Part shown: positions 50,123 through 58,254 of the stretch, in pieces
Numbering within the stretch: position 1 is the stretch's first letter
Layout of the letters: every line of letters begins with the position of its first letter
From: a virus
IMG/VR virus record: IMGVR_UViG_3300009136_000004
Location: 1 to 63,806 of that record
DNA: 63,806 bases
Reading direction: 5' to 3' (one strand)
Translations under genes and position numbers: made by a program
The notes under the pieces: generated by a model
Seen by the model: the letters and a program-made list of their open reading frames with translations, nothing else
Database searches by the model: none
Told to the model about the DNA's origin: nothing

Positions 50123-51531
50123 AGTTTGTACCTCCTCTTCAGTGCTGCGAGAAGCTTCCGTTGTGTCAAGCTTCTGCCTTCCAGCACTTCTAACATGACG
50201 TCATCAATCGTATCCTCTGCGACCAGATGGTACGCAATGACGCCGTTCTCCTGACCGTCTCGCCAGACGCGTTGATAGAACTGCTCGTACGCGTCCAGGT
50301 CAAACGTCAGTCCGTAATATAGCACGTTCCTGCCACCATATTGAAAGTTCAATCCGTGACTCAACGAACTGATCTGACCTACGAGAGCAGGGAGACGACC
50401 TTCATCCCAGTCCTTTTTCAAATCCTTCTTTTCTGCGCGAGTACCCTTGTATCTGGGTATCTTCAAGCCGTACTTCGCCATCATATCTATGTCATGCTCG
50501 AACTCACTGGCGATAAGTAGTGGCTGACCCTGGAGCTCACGCAATAGCTCGGCGAGTGCTTCCACCTTGCGCTCATGGATGACGGTCCAGTTCTTGTGAC
50601 GGTCGTGGTAGATGGCTCCGTTCGCTGCCTGTCGTAGCTTGCCTGTCGCGACTGCGGCATTCGCAGCGATGAGCGTCTTACCTTTCCACTCCGTTATAAA
50701 CTCCTTCTCCAGTTCCCAATAGGCGTCCCTCGCCTTAGACGGTAGCTTCACTGACAGGTCAAAGAACTCAATGGGAACTTTGTTGTCACGCTCGGCTCGG
50801 TGGATGACTGGAGCGATAGCCTCCTGGATCTCAATCTCCGCGCCTTCACGGATGACCCAGTCGTATCCCTTGTATCCGGCCGGATTGAAATAGTTGTTGC
50901 GGAACGCGGTCACTGTGCTACCTAGCGCACGACCTCGGTCGACGATGTACATCTGCGGCCAGAGGTTCAGGTAGCTCTTCGGGATGGGTGTCCCCGTCAG
51001 TATGTAGCGCCGCCTGAAGTTCGGAAGCATCTTGCACACTGCGGCGAATGCGTTCCTCTGCAGGACGCGTCCCCTCGTCTTGGTCTTCTTGCGTCGCCGG
51101 CGAACCTTGCCGTTGCGGAACTTACTGCTCTCATCCACGACAAACATATCCAGCCCTTCTTTCTTCATCTGCTTGCCGTAGTGTTCGTTGAGCCACCAGA
51201 GGTTCTCATAGTTGCACATATACACGTCGGCGTCCAAGTCCCACGCTGTCAGCCGTCTGCCTTCGTTGCCTGTCATCACTGAGTACGTCAGGTCCAGGTC
51301 ATCGAACTTATCTATCTCCTCCGGCCAGACATCCTCACAGATGTTTACACTGGCAGTCACTATCATCTTGTTCGCCAGTCCCTCTTCCCTCAACATCTGA
51401 AACGATTGAAGAGTGGTGATGGTCTTGCCGCGTCCAGGATCCCAGAACAATCCGGCGAAGCAGTTCGCCACCATATGTTGGATCCCTTCGTACTGCGGTC
51501 CTCTAGGTGAGAAGGTTATTCCTGAGCTCAT
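50119..51531 (-). CDS. SNF2-type SF2 helicase/translocase
   Basis: The 470-residue protein has SF2 motifs in order: motif I DPGRGKT (31-37), motif II VDESS (132-136, a variant of DEAH/DEAQ), motif III LTGTPI (178-183), motif V SSLSHGLNFQ and motif VI QFYQRVWRDGQ. It is short, with no extra domains, as in phage SNF2-like helicases encoded beside VRR-NUC nucleases. It may work on replication forks or recombination intermediates. It overlaps the nuclease gene by 29 bases. Confidence 0.88.
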   Translation of the reverse strand: MSSGITFSPRGPQYEGIQHMVANCFAGLFWDPGRGKTITTLQSFQMLREEGLANKMIVTASVNICEDVWPEEIDKFDDLDLTYSVMTGNEGRRLTAWDLDADVYMCNYENLWWLNEHYGKQMKKEGLDMFVVDESSKFRNGKVRRRRKKTKTRGRVLQRNAFAAVCKMLPNFRRRYILTGTPIPKSYLNLWPQMYIVDRGRALGSTVTAFRNNYFNPAGYKGYDWVIREGAEIEIQEAIAPVIHRAERDNKVPIEFFDLSVKLPSKARDAYWELEKEFITEWKGKTLIAANAAVATGKLRQAANGAIYHDRHKNWTVIHERKVEALAELLRELQGQPLLIASEFEHDIDMMAKYGLKIPRYKGTRAEKKDLKKDWDEGRLPALVGQISSLSHGLNFQYGGRNVLYYGLTFDLDAYEQFYQRVWRDGQENGVIAYHLVAEDTIDDVMLEVLEGRSLTQRKLLAALKRRYKL

Positions 51532-51829
51532 TTGCTTCCTCCTTCCCGGTTATTTTGTGGACTTCGAATCCCAGTGCTGCAAACAGACCCCGATAATGGT
51601 CTTGGAGTTTTTCGCCGCGTCGTTTTCTGCGCGCTCCCTTTCGCTTGAACTCAACGATGACAGTTCGCGCTCCCGGACCGAAGCAGAATCTGTCGGGGAA
51701 TCCCCGCTTGATCTTGTCTCCTTTGATTGTGATCCATCCTTCATCCTCTATCTCCTCTACAAAGTCTTCTTCAACAACCCACTCCAGCCACTCGTCTACT
51801 TGTCCTTCAGTTTCTTCCACTCGTGACAT
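51503..51829 (-). CDS. VRR-NUC domain nuclease
   Basis: The 108-residue protein is an acidic N-terminal helix plus a minimal VRR-NUC fold: RGFPDRFCF with Asp46, TVIVEFKRKG with Glu60 and Lys62, then QDHYRGLFAALGF with Gln76. The family cuts Holliday-type or flap structures. It lies between the helicase and the Cas4-like exonuclease with overlaps on both sides, a common phage recombination set. Confidence 0.85.
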   Translation of the reverse strand: MSRVEETEGQVDEWLEWVVEEDFVEEIEDEGWITIKGDKIKRGFPDRFCFGPGARTVIVEFKRKGARRKRRGEKLQDHYRGLFAALGFEVHKITGKEEANELRNNLLT

Positions 51830-52527
51830 GGTCCAGGCCTCCCGTCTTCAAGCTTCTTGTCGCTACGCATAGGACAGCCTCCGTACTTCTTGCAAGCTGC
51901 TCCAGGGTTGGACGCCCACTTGCGGTCACTCAGCATATCCGTCGCTCGCTTCACCCATCGATCCCAGAGTTCACGGCTGTCCTTCGGCGTGTAATCCTGC
52001 CCTTCAATCTCACCGTGATCGCTGAACCATAACTCAACACGGATGTTCTCCGCGTCAGGGTAGTAGAACTGACTCATCGCTGCGTACAGATCCATCTGCG
52101 CCTGAGCTATGTTCACGCGTCCTGTCTTCAGGTCAACGATCAGCAGTTCTCCCTCGTCCTCAAAGTAGTGGTGAGCATCAAGCTTCGCTCGGAGCCACGC
52201 TCCCTTCCAATCTTTGGGGTGAGTATGCTGTAGGTCTTCCGTCAGCGTCCAGTCCTCCTCGGGGTTGCCGCCGAGCTTCGCTAGGTTATTGATCTCCTTC
52301 TTCAACCCCGCGAGGTCGTCAGGCATCCCCGTGATGTTGCCTTTCAGTTTCTCCTCCATCAGTTTGTGAATGCGAATGCCACGATCCATCGCTCTGTTCT
52401 TTGGCGCGCGGAACTTCAGTATGCTTTCCAGCAGATACTGATAGGCGCACCCTCTCCACTTGTTATACCTGGAGATGGACCAGAAGTTAGGTATCCTCGT
52501 ACTCTTCGGAACTCTTACTCTCTTCAT
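51796..52527 (-). CDS. Cas4/RecB-type PD-(D/E)XK exonuclease
   Basis: The 243-residue protein has the RecB-family pattern: SISRYNKWRGCAYQYLLE with Cys27, RGIRIHKLMEE, LRAKLDAHHYF, ELLIVDLKTGR (the D-x-K core) and QAQMDLYAAM. C-terminal Cys residues (AACKKYGGCP and a later PCHEW) complete a likely 4Fe-4S cluster with Cys27. It would resect DNA ends for recombination. There is no CRISPR array or cas1/2, so this is the phage replication type. It overlaps both neighbours. Confidence 0.85.
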   Translation of the reverse strand: MKRVRVPKSTRIPNFWSISRYNKWRGCAYQYLLESILKFRAPKNRAMDRGIRIHKLMEEKLKGNITGMPDDLAGLKKEINNLAKLGGNPEEDWTLTEDLQHTHPKDWKGAWLRAKLDAHHYFEDEGELLIVDLKTGRVNIAQAQMDLYAAMSQFYYPDAENIRVELWFSDHGEIEGQDYTPKDSRELWDRWVKRATDMLSDRKWASNPGAACKKYGGCPMRSDKKLEDGRPGPCHEWKKLKDK

Positions 52528-54401
52528 CGTTTGTCCTTATACTTTTTCATTCTTGCCCAAGACCTAGACCCGGTCTCCCCATCGGATAGCATCGGCAACC
52601 TGAACTCCACATCTTCCATCGCCTCCCTCATCCGATCCATTTCTGCCTTCGCATGTTCTTTCGGCACACTGCAAACGAGTTCATCATGTACCTGTAAGAC
52701 CATCCGTCCATGCTGCATGTTCTCCGCGACGTTGATCATTCCCTGCTTAGTACAGTCCGCCGCCGAACCCTGAATCAAGGTGTTCAGCATCTTATACTCG
52801 AACGTCCTCTTCTCCTTGCCTCCATCGCTCGTCTCTACGTAGATGGGCTCCTCACAATAGTACTCTCGCCCTCCCCACGTATAGAACGGCTCTCCTTCCT
52901 TTGCCAGTTCACGCAGATGACGCATCACCTTCGGGATACCCGGTACTGCTCTCAGCACTGCCTTCTTCAGAAGCCGAGCTTGCTGCTTCTCTAGCTCCAG
53001 GCGAGCGGCTAGTTTCGCAATCCCCATGCCGTACACGATGCCGAAGTTGGTCTGCTTGATATGCTTACGAGGGAAGTTCATTCCCGTGTCACTCTGCACC
53101 AGATACTTCACTGCGTCGTGCGCATCCATGGTCGGGTCATCGTGGTACATACCAAGGAAGGGTCCCTCCTCGAAGTGAGCCAAGATACGGAGCTCCTGTT
53201 GACTGTAGTCGCGTCGCAGGAATACGTGTCCCTCGTCTGGCTCAAAGTAATCCCGGAGACCAATGAAGTCGACACCCTGCTTTTTGAGTAGAGCCTGGAG
53301 CTTCTGCAGTATTCTCCAATGAGGCGAGCCAGCAACGGACGACGGTACGTTTTGGAAGTTAGGATCACTGGAGGATAGACGCCCAGTCCGCGCTCCCTTA
53401 CCTCTTCCACCACCATACTCATCAGAAGATCGTACAGTATTGAAGCTCGGTTGGACGTACCTGTCATTCTCTTCTCCCAGTCGTAACCAGTTCTCCAGGA
53501 ACGTGCCGATGTACGTGGAGCAAGTGCCGTAGATGGCAAGCATCTCCAGGAGCTTTGAGTCGGTGCAGTTCTGCTCCAACAGATCCCGTCGGGTGCTAAC
53601 CTTGCCAGTCGGCGTTCGTGCCACGTAGGACAGCAGGTCGTTCGCTATGAGCGCTTCAGCAAGCTGCGGTCCGCTTCCAGGGTTCAGTCCCTTCACCCCG
53701 AGGCGGCGCTGGATAGCGCGCTCCATGTTGTCCTTCACCTTGATGTATGCCTTGAGCTCACGCTTGAGCTTCGGCAGTCGTACGCGGATCCCTCCCTGCT
53801 CCATGTTCAGCTTGATAGGTATCAGCGCCATCTCTCGCTCGTACGCTTCCGGCATGTATCGGATCACTTCCTTGTCCCAGAGCTTGAACAGATCCAACGT
53901 GCGCTGAACGTCACCCTTCGCATAGATGCCAGTCAGGTCGCCGGGAGCCTTGCATATGTACTCACCCCATCGCGTCTTCCTGCGCTTCGCTTCAGGTACG
54001 TTCTCCAGGATCCATGCCTTGAGCATGTCCTGTTCCTCTGGTGGTAAGTTCAGCCACTCTTCCGCCTGAGGTTTCAGGCTGAGGGTCATGGCTCGTGGCT
54101 CGTTGAGGAACGCCAGACGGAGCGTGTCGTGGTACTGCTTGTTCACCTTGATGCCGTCCTGCTCCATGACCTCCAGGTCGAAGTCTGCGTTGTGGAAGAC
54201 TGGCGTATGATCTCTTACTACTTGCTTCACCTCTCTTATAGCTTGCGCTCTCGTGCAGTTGTTGTTCGTAGGATGGCCGAACGACAAGTACTTCTTCGTC
54301 CGTCCATGTTTGATCGCGTAACCTACTGCTCTCGGCGGATACTCTGGCCTCGAACGTATCGGTCCCGTCTCTGCGTCTATCGCTGCGAATGGCTGCTTCA
54401 T
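52524..54401 (-). CDS. polA: DNA polymerase I family (family A) replicative polymerase
   Basis: The 625-residue enzyme has an N-terminal DEDD-type 3'-5' exonuclease (AAIDAETGPI, then HNADFDLEVM) and a family A polymerase domain. Motif A is RRDYSQQELRILAHF near 397, motif B RKHIKQTNFGIVYGMG near 444, and motif C LQVHDELV near 570. The residue matching E. coli Phe762 is Phe. No 5' nuclease domain is present. It must copy the template with the modified base if the cassette at 45.9-49.3 kb works as proposed. It overlaps its neighbours by 4 bases. Confidence 0.95.
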   Translation of the reverse strand: MKQPFAAIDAETGPIRSRPEYPPRAVGYAIKHGRTKKYLSFGHPTNNNCTRAQAIREVKQVVRDHTPVFHNADFDLEVMEQDGIKVNKQYHDTLRLAFLNEPRAMTLSLKPQAEEWLNLPPEEQDMLKAWILENVPEAKRRKTRWGEYICKAPGDLTGIYAKGDVQRTLDLFKLWDKEVIRYMPEAYEREMALIPIKLNMEQGGIRVRLPKLKRELKAYIKVKDNMERAIQRRLGVKGLNPGSGPQLAEALIANDLLSYVARTPTGKVSTRRDLLEQNCTDSKLLEMLAIYGTCSTYIGTFLENWLRLGEENDRYVQPSFNTVRSSDEYGGGRGKGARTGRLSSSDPNFQNVPSSVAGSPHWRILQKLQALLKKQGVDFIGLRDYFEPDEGHVFLRRDYSQQELRILAHFEEGPFLGMYHDDPTMDAHDAVKYLVQSDTGMNFPRKHIKQTNFGIVYGMGIAKLAARLELEKQQARLLKKAVLRAVPGIPKVMRHLRELAKEGEPFYTWGGREYYCEEPIYVETSDGGKEKRTFEYKMLNTLIQGSAADCTKQGMINVAENMQHGRMVLQVHDELVCSVPKEHAKAEMDRMREAMEDVEFRLPMLSDGETGSRSWARMKKYKDKR

Positions 54402-54604
54402 TCCAACTCCTTGCGCACTTCCTCGCCGCGAATGCCGTTGTATCTTTGCGTCAATCGCTTCAAGAAAGTCTTGCGTGGAGTCCCTCTCTCGTTCTCAAGC
54501 TCAAGGGCATAGACAACCTCTTCGGCGTTCATGCCACTCAAGCACTCGTTGAGTGAGATCCAGTTCTTCAGTGCGTTGGACACGAATCTCTTTCTCACTT
54601 CCAT
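54398..54604 (-). CDS. Small conserved helical protein, 68 residues
   Basis: Mostly helical, with LNECLSGMNAEEVVYALELE and RGTPRKTFLKRL segments. It overlaps the polymerase start by 4 bases, so the two are co-translated. It may help load or regulate the polymerase; the function is unknown. Confidence 0.65.
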   Translation of the reverse strand: MEVRKRFVSNALKNWISLNECLSGMNAEEVVYALELENERGTPRKTFLKRLTQRYNGIRGEEVRKELE

Positions 54605-54617
54605 ACTCTGCTCCTAG

Positions 54618-54650
54618 AAAATGGGGAGGACCCCGTAAAGAGCCCTCCCC
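54618..54650 (-). terminator. Intrinsic terminator, leftward
   Basis: Read leftward, GGGGAGG (54650-54644) pairs with CCTCCCC (54629-54623) around a 14-base loop, then ATTTTC. It lies between the stop at 54659 and the gene starting at 54604 and would partly separate the early small genes from the polymerase genes. Confidence 0.75.
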
Positions 54651-54658
54651 GAACGTTG

Positions 54659-54961
54659 CTACGATGCCGCGTCGTCTGCCTTGCGCAGTTGACGGTCGCA
54701 GACCTCAGCCATCTGGCGGATGGATCCCGCCTGACGCTTCCGATCCTTACCGTTGTCAGCGATCTCATCACCTGCAAACCCTGAAGAGATCAGAGTGTGC
54801 ATGAACCGCTCGATGCGATCAGGGTTCGGCACATACGTCGGAAGCTTCTTGCGCTCGCTTCTCTTTCGTGGTGCGCGTTCCTTCTTCGCTGCGGCTTTCT
54901 TCTTGGCAGGAGCCTTCTTCGACGCTGCCTTCTTCGTTACCTTCTTCTTCTTTGTTGCCAT
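54659..54961 (-). CDS. Small protein with histone-like Lys/Ala tail
   Basis: The 100-residue product has a 40-residue N-terminal tail of KKK/AAKK repeats. A short helical domain follows (NPDRIERFMHTLISSGFAGD, then RQMAEVCDRQLRKADD). AGGAGGAAGTATC precedes the ATG. The tail suggests nucleic-acid binding. Similar tails are seen in TerS and in the proteins at 49337, 54974 and 55946. Confidence 0.65.
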   Translation of the reverse strand: MATKKKKVTKKAASKKAPAKKKAAAKKERAPRKRSERKKLPTYVPNPDRIERFMHTLISSGFAGDEIADNGKDRKRQAGSIRQMAEVCDRQLRKADDAAS

Positions 54962-54973
54962 GATACTTCCTCC

Positions 54974-55810
54974 TTAACTCATGCGTGAACGGCGACGGGT
55001 CTTCTTGGCTGCTTTCTTCTTGCCCTTCTTCGCCACCTTCTTTTTCTTCTTCTTGCTTGCCTTCGGTGCTTCACGTTCCGAAGTATCGTACGGCTCCATC
55101 AGCATCTCACGTGCCTCATCACGCTTGCTGAATGGACCGCCGAGGTCTTCCTCGGGGACAGCCTCAACCAGTGTGAAGATCAGCTTCTGGTAGTCGGCAT
55201 GATCATCCATCTCGAAACGAGTCAGCACTGCGTAGCATGGAAGCTCCGCCGCCTTCGTCAGTCCCTTGATGTACTTGTTGAACGCAGCACCCGACGTGAC
55301 CGGGACCTCCAGGTACATGAGGTCACCATCCAAGTCTTCCGCGTGAAGTACAGCCAGACGGTTCTTGTCAGAACATGCCTTGCCGCGTCCACGACCCGAC
55401 GCCCACTCATTCGCCCAACACTCAGCGCACGTTTCAGCCTGTGCATCTTTGATGTCTTCATGCGGTGCGATGTTCGTGGAGTTAGGCTTCAGAGCGAAGC
55501 ACGTCGGCGGAGTAGGGTTGTCCTCGTCGTACGCTTCTTCGTAGTACGTCTTCGAAACTACGTGGTCCACGATAACGAGGTCAACCGAGTCACCGATCTC
55601 AGCACCCTGGAACGCGAACTGCCCGTTCCGTTTGAGGCTGATGCGGTTTCCACTACCGACCGGAGTACGCTCGCTCTCTTCCGCCGCGTCTTTGCGCAAC
55701 TGGCTCTTCCAGTCAGCGGGGAGGGTTGACTTACGTACAGCGACCGACTTCCCTGCCGCCTTCTTCTTGCTCACCTTCTTCTTACTCACCTTCTTTTTCT
55801 TTCGTGCCAT
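54974..55810 (-). CDS. Zinc-binding, probable ssDNA-binding/replication protein with Lys-rich ends
   Basis: I choose the second ATG (55810) because GAGGAA lies seven bases before it; the ATG at 55816 would touch that site. The product (278 residues) has a Lys-rich N-tail and C-tail around a domain with CFALKPNSTN, CAECWANEWASGRGRGKAC and LYLEVP-type strands (LMYLEVPVTSGAAFNKYI). The Cys set could bind zinc, and the beta strands fit an OB-like fold. This kind of protein sits beside phage polymerases and may coat single strands. A palindrome lies just upstream of its ribosome site. Confidence 0.6.
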   Translation of the reverse strand: MARKKKKVSKKKVSKKKAAGKSVAVRKSTLPADWKSQLRKDAAEESERTPVGSGNRISLKRNGQFAFQGAEIGDSVDLVIVDHVVSKTYYEEAYDEDNPTPPTCFALKPNSTNIAPHEDIKDAQAETCAECWANEWASGRGRGKACSDKNRLAVLHAEDLDGDLMYLEVPVTSGAAFNKYIKGLTKAAELPCYAVLTRFEMDDHADYQKLIFTLVEAVPEEDLGGPFSKRDEAREMLMEPYDTSEREAPKASKKKKKKVAKKGKKKAAKKTRRRSRMS

Positions 55811-55946
55811 CTTCATCTTCCTCTTGTCGTTGAAGCTTCAACTTAACTAGTCCCGTCCTCCACTCTAAGCGAACACGAACGGGGTCTCCTTCAGGGACAG
55901 TCACAATCCCGCGCGGAACTGTGACCGTCCTATCTTCCTTCTTCAC
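55782..55946 (-). CDS. Small ORF of 54 residues, overlapping both neighbours
   Basis: GTG at 55946 overlaps the upstream stop (TAGTG), and the ORF runs 29 bases into the next gene. The product is beta-like then acidic (TVTVPRGIVTVPEGDPVRV, then RQEEDEDG). It fills the 135 bases that would otherwise be empty in a tightly packed operon. The ribosome site (GAGG) is only two bases from the GTG, so translation would depend on coupling. Confidence 0.45.
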   Translation of the reverse strand: MKKEDRTVTVPRGIVTVPEGDPVRVRLEWRTGLVKLKLQRQEEDEDGTKEKEGE

Positions 55947-56338
55947 TACCTCTTCCGCGTACGGAAGTGGACCGACGTGTACGTGTCCAGTCCGGCCGGT
56001 TTCTTACCCTGAGCCCAGAGTTCCTTGACAGCTTCACTGCTGACCCGGTTCTGGAAGAGCTCCAGGTGACCCGTCCTCTTCACGTACTTGTCCAGCGCTC
56101 GGCGGTCAGCGATCTTGATGTGGTCCAACTCCTGTATGAACCCGGTCGCCTTCTTACCCTTCGCGCCTTCAATGCCTTCTTTGCCGAACTTGTGCAATGC
56201 CTCGGCCTCCAGCTTCTCGATTGCCTTATTCACCTCCTTCTTCTTGGCTTCAAATCCATCGCGCTTCATCTTCAGAGCATAGTGCTGATCGATGAACCAC
56301 GACGCCGTCTTCACTAACCTTTTCTTCTTTGCTGCCAT
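55946..56338 (-). CDS. Hypothetical early protein, 130 residues, basic start
   Basis: The product starts MAAKKKRLVK, then has a helical pair with heptads (FEAKKKEVNKAIEKLEAEAL), a beta/turn segment (GKKATGFIQELDHIKIADRR) and a final domain (SSEAVKELWAQGKKPAGL). This resembles short phage proteins near ssDNA-binding genes, but the family is not certain. AGGAGGAAGTATC precedes the ATG. Confidence 0.65.
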   Translation of the reverse strand: MAAKKKRLVKTASWFIDQHYALKMKRDGFEAKKKEVNKAIEKLEAEALHKFGKEGIEGAKGKKATGFIQELDHIKIADRRALDKYVKRTGHLELFQNRVSSEAVKELWAQGKKPAGLDTYTSVHFRTRKR

Positions 56339-56359
56339 GATACTTCCTCCTCATCATCA

Positions 56360-56659
56360 TCATGTAATAATGGCATCCGGCTTCCGTTCGTAAACGAACA
56401 GGATCGGGATCGCCAGTATGTATCCCCGGTACTGGTATCCAGTGGGGATCACGTCACCTTCCTTCAGTATAGCAATGTCGACAGTCACATCCGGCATCGT
56501 TACCGGACTGACCTCGCAGTACATATACATCTCGCCGTTCGGCGGCTCCGCTCCAACATGCACGACGCGGCTTCCCTGAGGGATTATCACCTTGCCTTTG
56601 ATGCGGTCCATAGGTGACTGCTGCTCTGCTGATTGAAACGGGAACTTCTTAATCTCCAC
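56360..56659 (-). CDS. DUF7352-like small protein
   Basis: The 99-residue product is beta-rich, with KGKVIIPQGSRVVHVGAEPP followed by MYMYCEV. This is the usual layout of a small phage family with an I/V-P-x-G-x-x-x-x-H-V-G core. No function is known. It overlaps the upstream gene by 11 bases. Confidence 0.55.
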   Translation of the reverse strand: MEIKKFPFQSAEQQSPMDRIKGKVIIPQGSRVVHVGAEPPNGEMYMYCEVSPVTMPDVTVDIAILKEGDVIPTGYQYRGYILAIPILFVYERKPDAIIT

Positions 56660-56888
56660 TGCTATCCTCCTCCTCCGGCCAAAGTTGTTCGGCGTGAATG
56701 CTACTCGCTAGAGTTTCATCGCGCCATATCTGGTCACCTCCTGTAATGAGTATGACCTTCTCACTCCTGTGCTGTACCTTGCCGACCGAGCAATGTAGAT
56801 CGTCTTGCTCAGCGACGTCGCCGATGCGGACTTCCGTGTCCGCTGGCAACTTGACAAGCACCTTGATCAGTTCGCCTGTCGTTAGCAT
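56649..56888 (-). CDS. Small hypothetical early protein, 79 residues
   Basis: It begins TTGELIKVLVKLPADTEVRI, a short conserved phage pattern (helix, Pro, strand), and ends acidic. It overlaps the genes on both sides (11 and 7 bases). Function unknown; part of the block of early small genes. Confidence 0.6.
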   Translation of the reverse strand: MLTTGELIKVLVKLPADTEVRIGDVAEQDDLHCSVGKVQHRSEKVILITGGDQIWRDETLASSIHAEQLWPEEEDSSGD

Positions 56889-57163
56889 CCTTCCTCCTCA
56901 AGCTTCACGTAAGCTTCAACCAGTGTGCAGTCACGCTCGGGGTCGACGTAGCTCAGCTTCCCTGTCTTCAGGTGCGTCACTGCGATCTTCCCCTCGTACT
57001 GACCACGATCCGGCCGGTAACAAGACGTGACCGCATTGACCATGAACAGGTCACCTCGGTCGTTGTCTTGATGGAAGGCAAGCCGGAAACGAATTGGCGT
57101 CCCGGCATGGTAGTTCCGAAGAGGCTTCCAGTCACGGAAGCTTACACTGCTGATGATCTTCAT
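56882..57163 (-). CDS. Small hypothetical early protein, 93 residues
   Basis: A beta-rich product with one Cys-Tyr pair and YEGKIAVTHLKTGKLSYVDP. GAGGAGGAAGC precedes the ATG. It overlaps the neighbours by a few bases. No family is recognised; a host-takeover or anti-defence role is possible only by position. Confidence 0.6.
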   Translation of the reverse strand: MKIISSVSFRDWKPLRNYHAGTPIRFRLAFHQDNDRGDLFMVNAVTSCYRPDRGQYEGKIAVTHLKTGKLSYVDPERDCTLVEAYVKLEEEGC

Positions 57164-57387
57164 GCTTCCTCCTCGCCGCAGAAGTACTCGGCTATCTGTT
57201 TCGCTGCCGCACGGATGGTCTCCAGGGTTGCTCCATCCGCGTGTCGGTCGTAGATGTAGTCAGACGCGTAGTCGTAGATCGAATCACGCAGTGCGTCCTC
57301 CCTCTCATCTAGCCCATCGGCAAGGTCGGGGACCATCCCCTCAATCTTCGGTCGGTACAGATCAACCAGTTCCTGCACGGAACTCAT
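57160..57387 (-). CDS. Small helical early protein, 75 residues
   Basis: All-helical and acidic (DEREDALRDSIYDYASDYIY, then RAAAKQIAEYFCGEEE). It overlaps both neighbours by 4 bases. It shares a general plan with the next upstream product (an AA-x-Q-x-AE-x-F end), so the two may be diverged duplicates. Confidence 0.6.
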   Translation of the reverse strand: MSSVQELVDLYRPKIEGMVPDLADGLDEREDALRDSIYDYASDYIYDRHADGATLETIRAAAKQIAEYFCGEEEA

Positions 57388-57650
57388 TCGTTGTACTCCG
57401 TCCGCCGAAAAGACTCAGCCATCTGTGTCGCTGCCTGGACGCACGAGTTGTGATCCCAGCCATAGACTTCGCGCAGCACCTTGAACAACTGACTCACCAG
57501 TTGCTCGCCGAGGTCTGCTCGGTTGCCGCCGTCGGCCTTGCAATAACATTCAGTCAGCGCCAGAGCGGTCTCTCCGAGCTTCTGCTTGAAGTGACCTCCC
57601 TGTGCCATCTTCTTCAGGTACGCACCTGTCTGCGTCTGTGTCGTCATCAT
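57384..57650 (-). CDS. Small helical early protein, 88 residues
   Basis: The product ends CVQAATQMAESFRRTE, like the RAAAKQIAEYF end of the protein encoded just downstream, suggesting an old duplication. Three Cys are present. Overlaps of 4 bases on both sides show tight coupling. Function unknown. Confidence 0.6.
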   Translation of the reverse strand: MMTTQTQTGAYLKKMAQGGHFKQKLGETALALTECYCKADGGNRADLGEQLVSQLFKVLREVYGWDHNSCVQAATQMAESFRRTEYNE

Positions 57651-58018
57651 CCTTTCTCCATCGTCTTTAAGAATCCACCCTTGATCAGTTGTCCAATCAC
57701 GGTGCTATCAATTCCCATGCTTCCGCAGTGGGTCCTCAGTTGCTTGCGGGTCACGGTCCCTATGCCATGCTTCGCCTCAAGCTTCTCATGCTCCTCAAGT
57801 ATCGTGGCGCGCACTGTGCCGTCCGTAGCGGACTTTCCAGTCAGAACCAATACAGTGTCCCCGCTCATGCGCTTGCTGCCGTTAGGCGTCTCTACAGGCG
57901 TCCCAGTGGGGTCTGGGTGCTTGGCCGACACGTGGAGCGGGACCATAGGTACATGGTCCAGCATGGTCAGCAGTTGCTTCGGGGTCAGTCCTTCGATCGT
58001 CATCGTATACGTCGTCAT
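57647..58018 (-). CDS. Hypothetical early protein with possible winged-helix C-terminus
   Basis: The 123-residue product has a helix (LTPKQLLTMLDH), a variable middle and a C-terminal region (TRKQLRTHCGSMGIDSTVI, then GQLIKGGFL) that reads like a helix-turn-helix followed by a wing. It overlaps both neighbours by 4 bases. A DNA-binding role is plausible but unproven. Confidence 0.58.
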   Translation of the reverse strand: MTTYTMTIEGLTPKQLLTMLDHVPMVPLHVSAKHPDPTGTPVETPNGSKRMSGDTVLVLTGKSATDGTVRATILEEHEKLEAKHGIGTVTRKQLRTHCGSMGIDSTVIGQLIKGGFLKTMEKG

Positions 58019-58233
58019 CGTTTCATCCTCTTCGGTGCGTGACGCGGGTTGTCGATCATGAATTCCATCCGGTCGTTGAGCCGCCGGATCTGTTCAAGTC
58101 GGTATTCCTTGTCACGTCTGTTGCGTCCTCTCCAGGTGGTCAGTCCGCCATAACAAGCGGCACAGACCTGGAGATGATGGTAGCGGACATCATTCTTGCA
58201 ATGCCCGATGATGCACTTCTTTCTTCTTGCCAC
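58015..58233 (-). CDS. Small zinc-finger-like early protein, 72 residues
   Basis: GTG start at 58233 after GAGGAAG. Cys/His spacing (CIIGHC, then HHLQVCAACY) suggests a zinc site; the rest is a basic helix with R and K. It may be a DNA-binding or phage-host switch protein. Confidence 0.6.
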   Translation of the reverse strand: MARRKKCIIGHCKNDVRYHHLQVCAACYGGLTTWRGRNRRDKEYRLEQIRRLNDRMEFMIDNPRHAPKRMKR

Positions 58234-58254
58234 AGTACTTCCTCCTCGTCATCA

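Noticed and set aside
51796-52527. Cas4-like gene as a sign of a CRISPR-Cas system
   Set aside because: No repeat-spacer array and no cas1 or cas2 gene were seen; this nuclease type is common in phage recombination modules.
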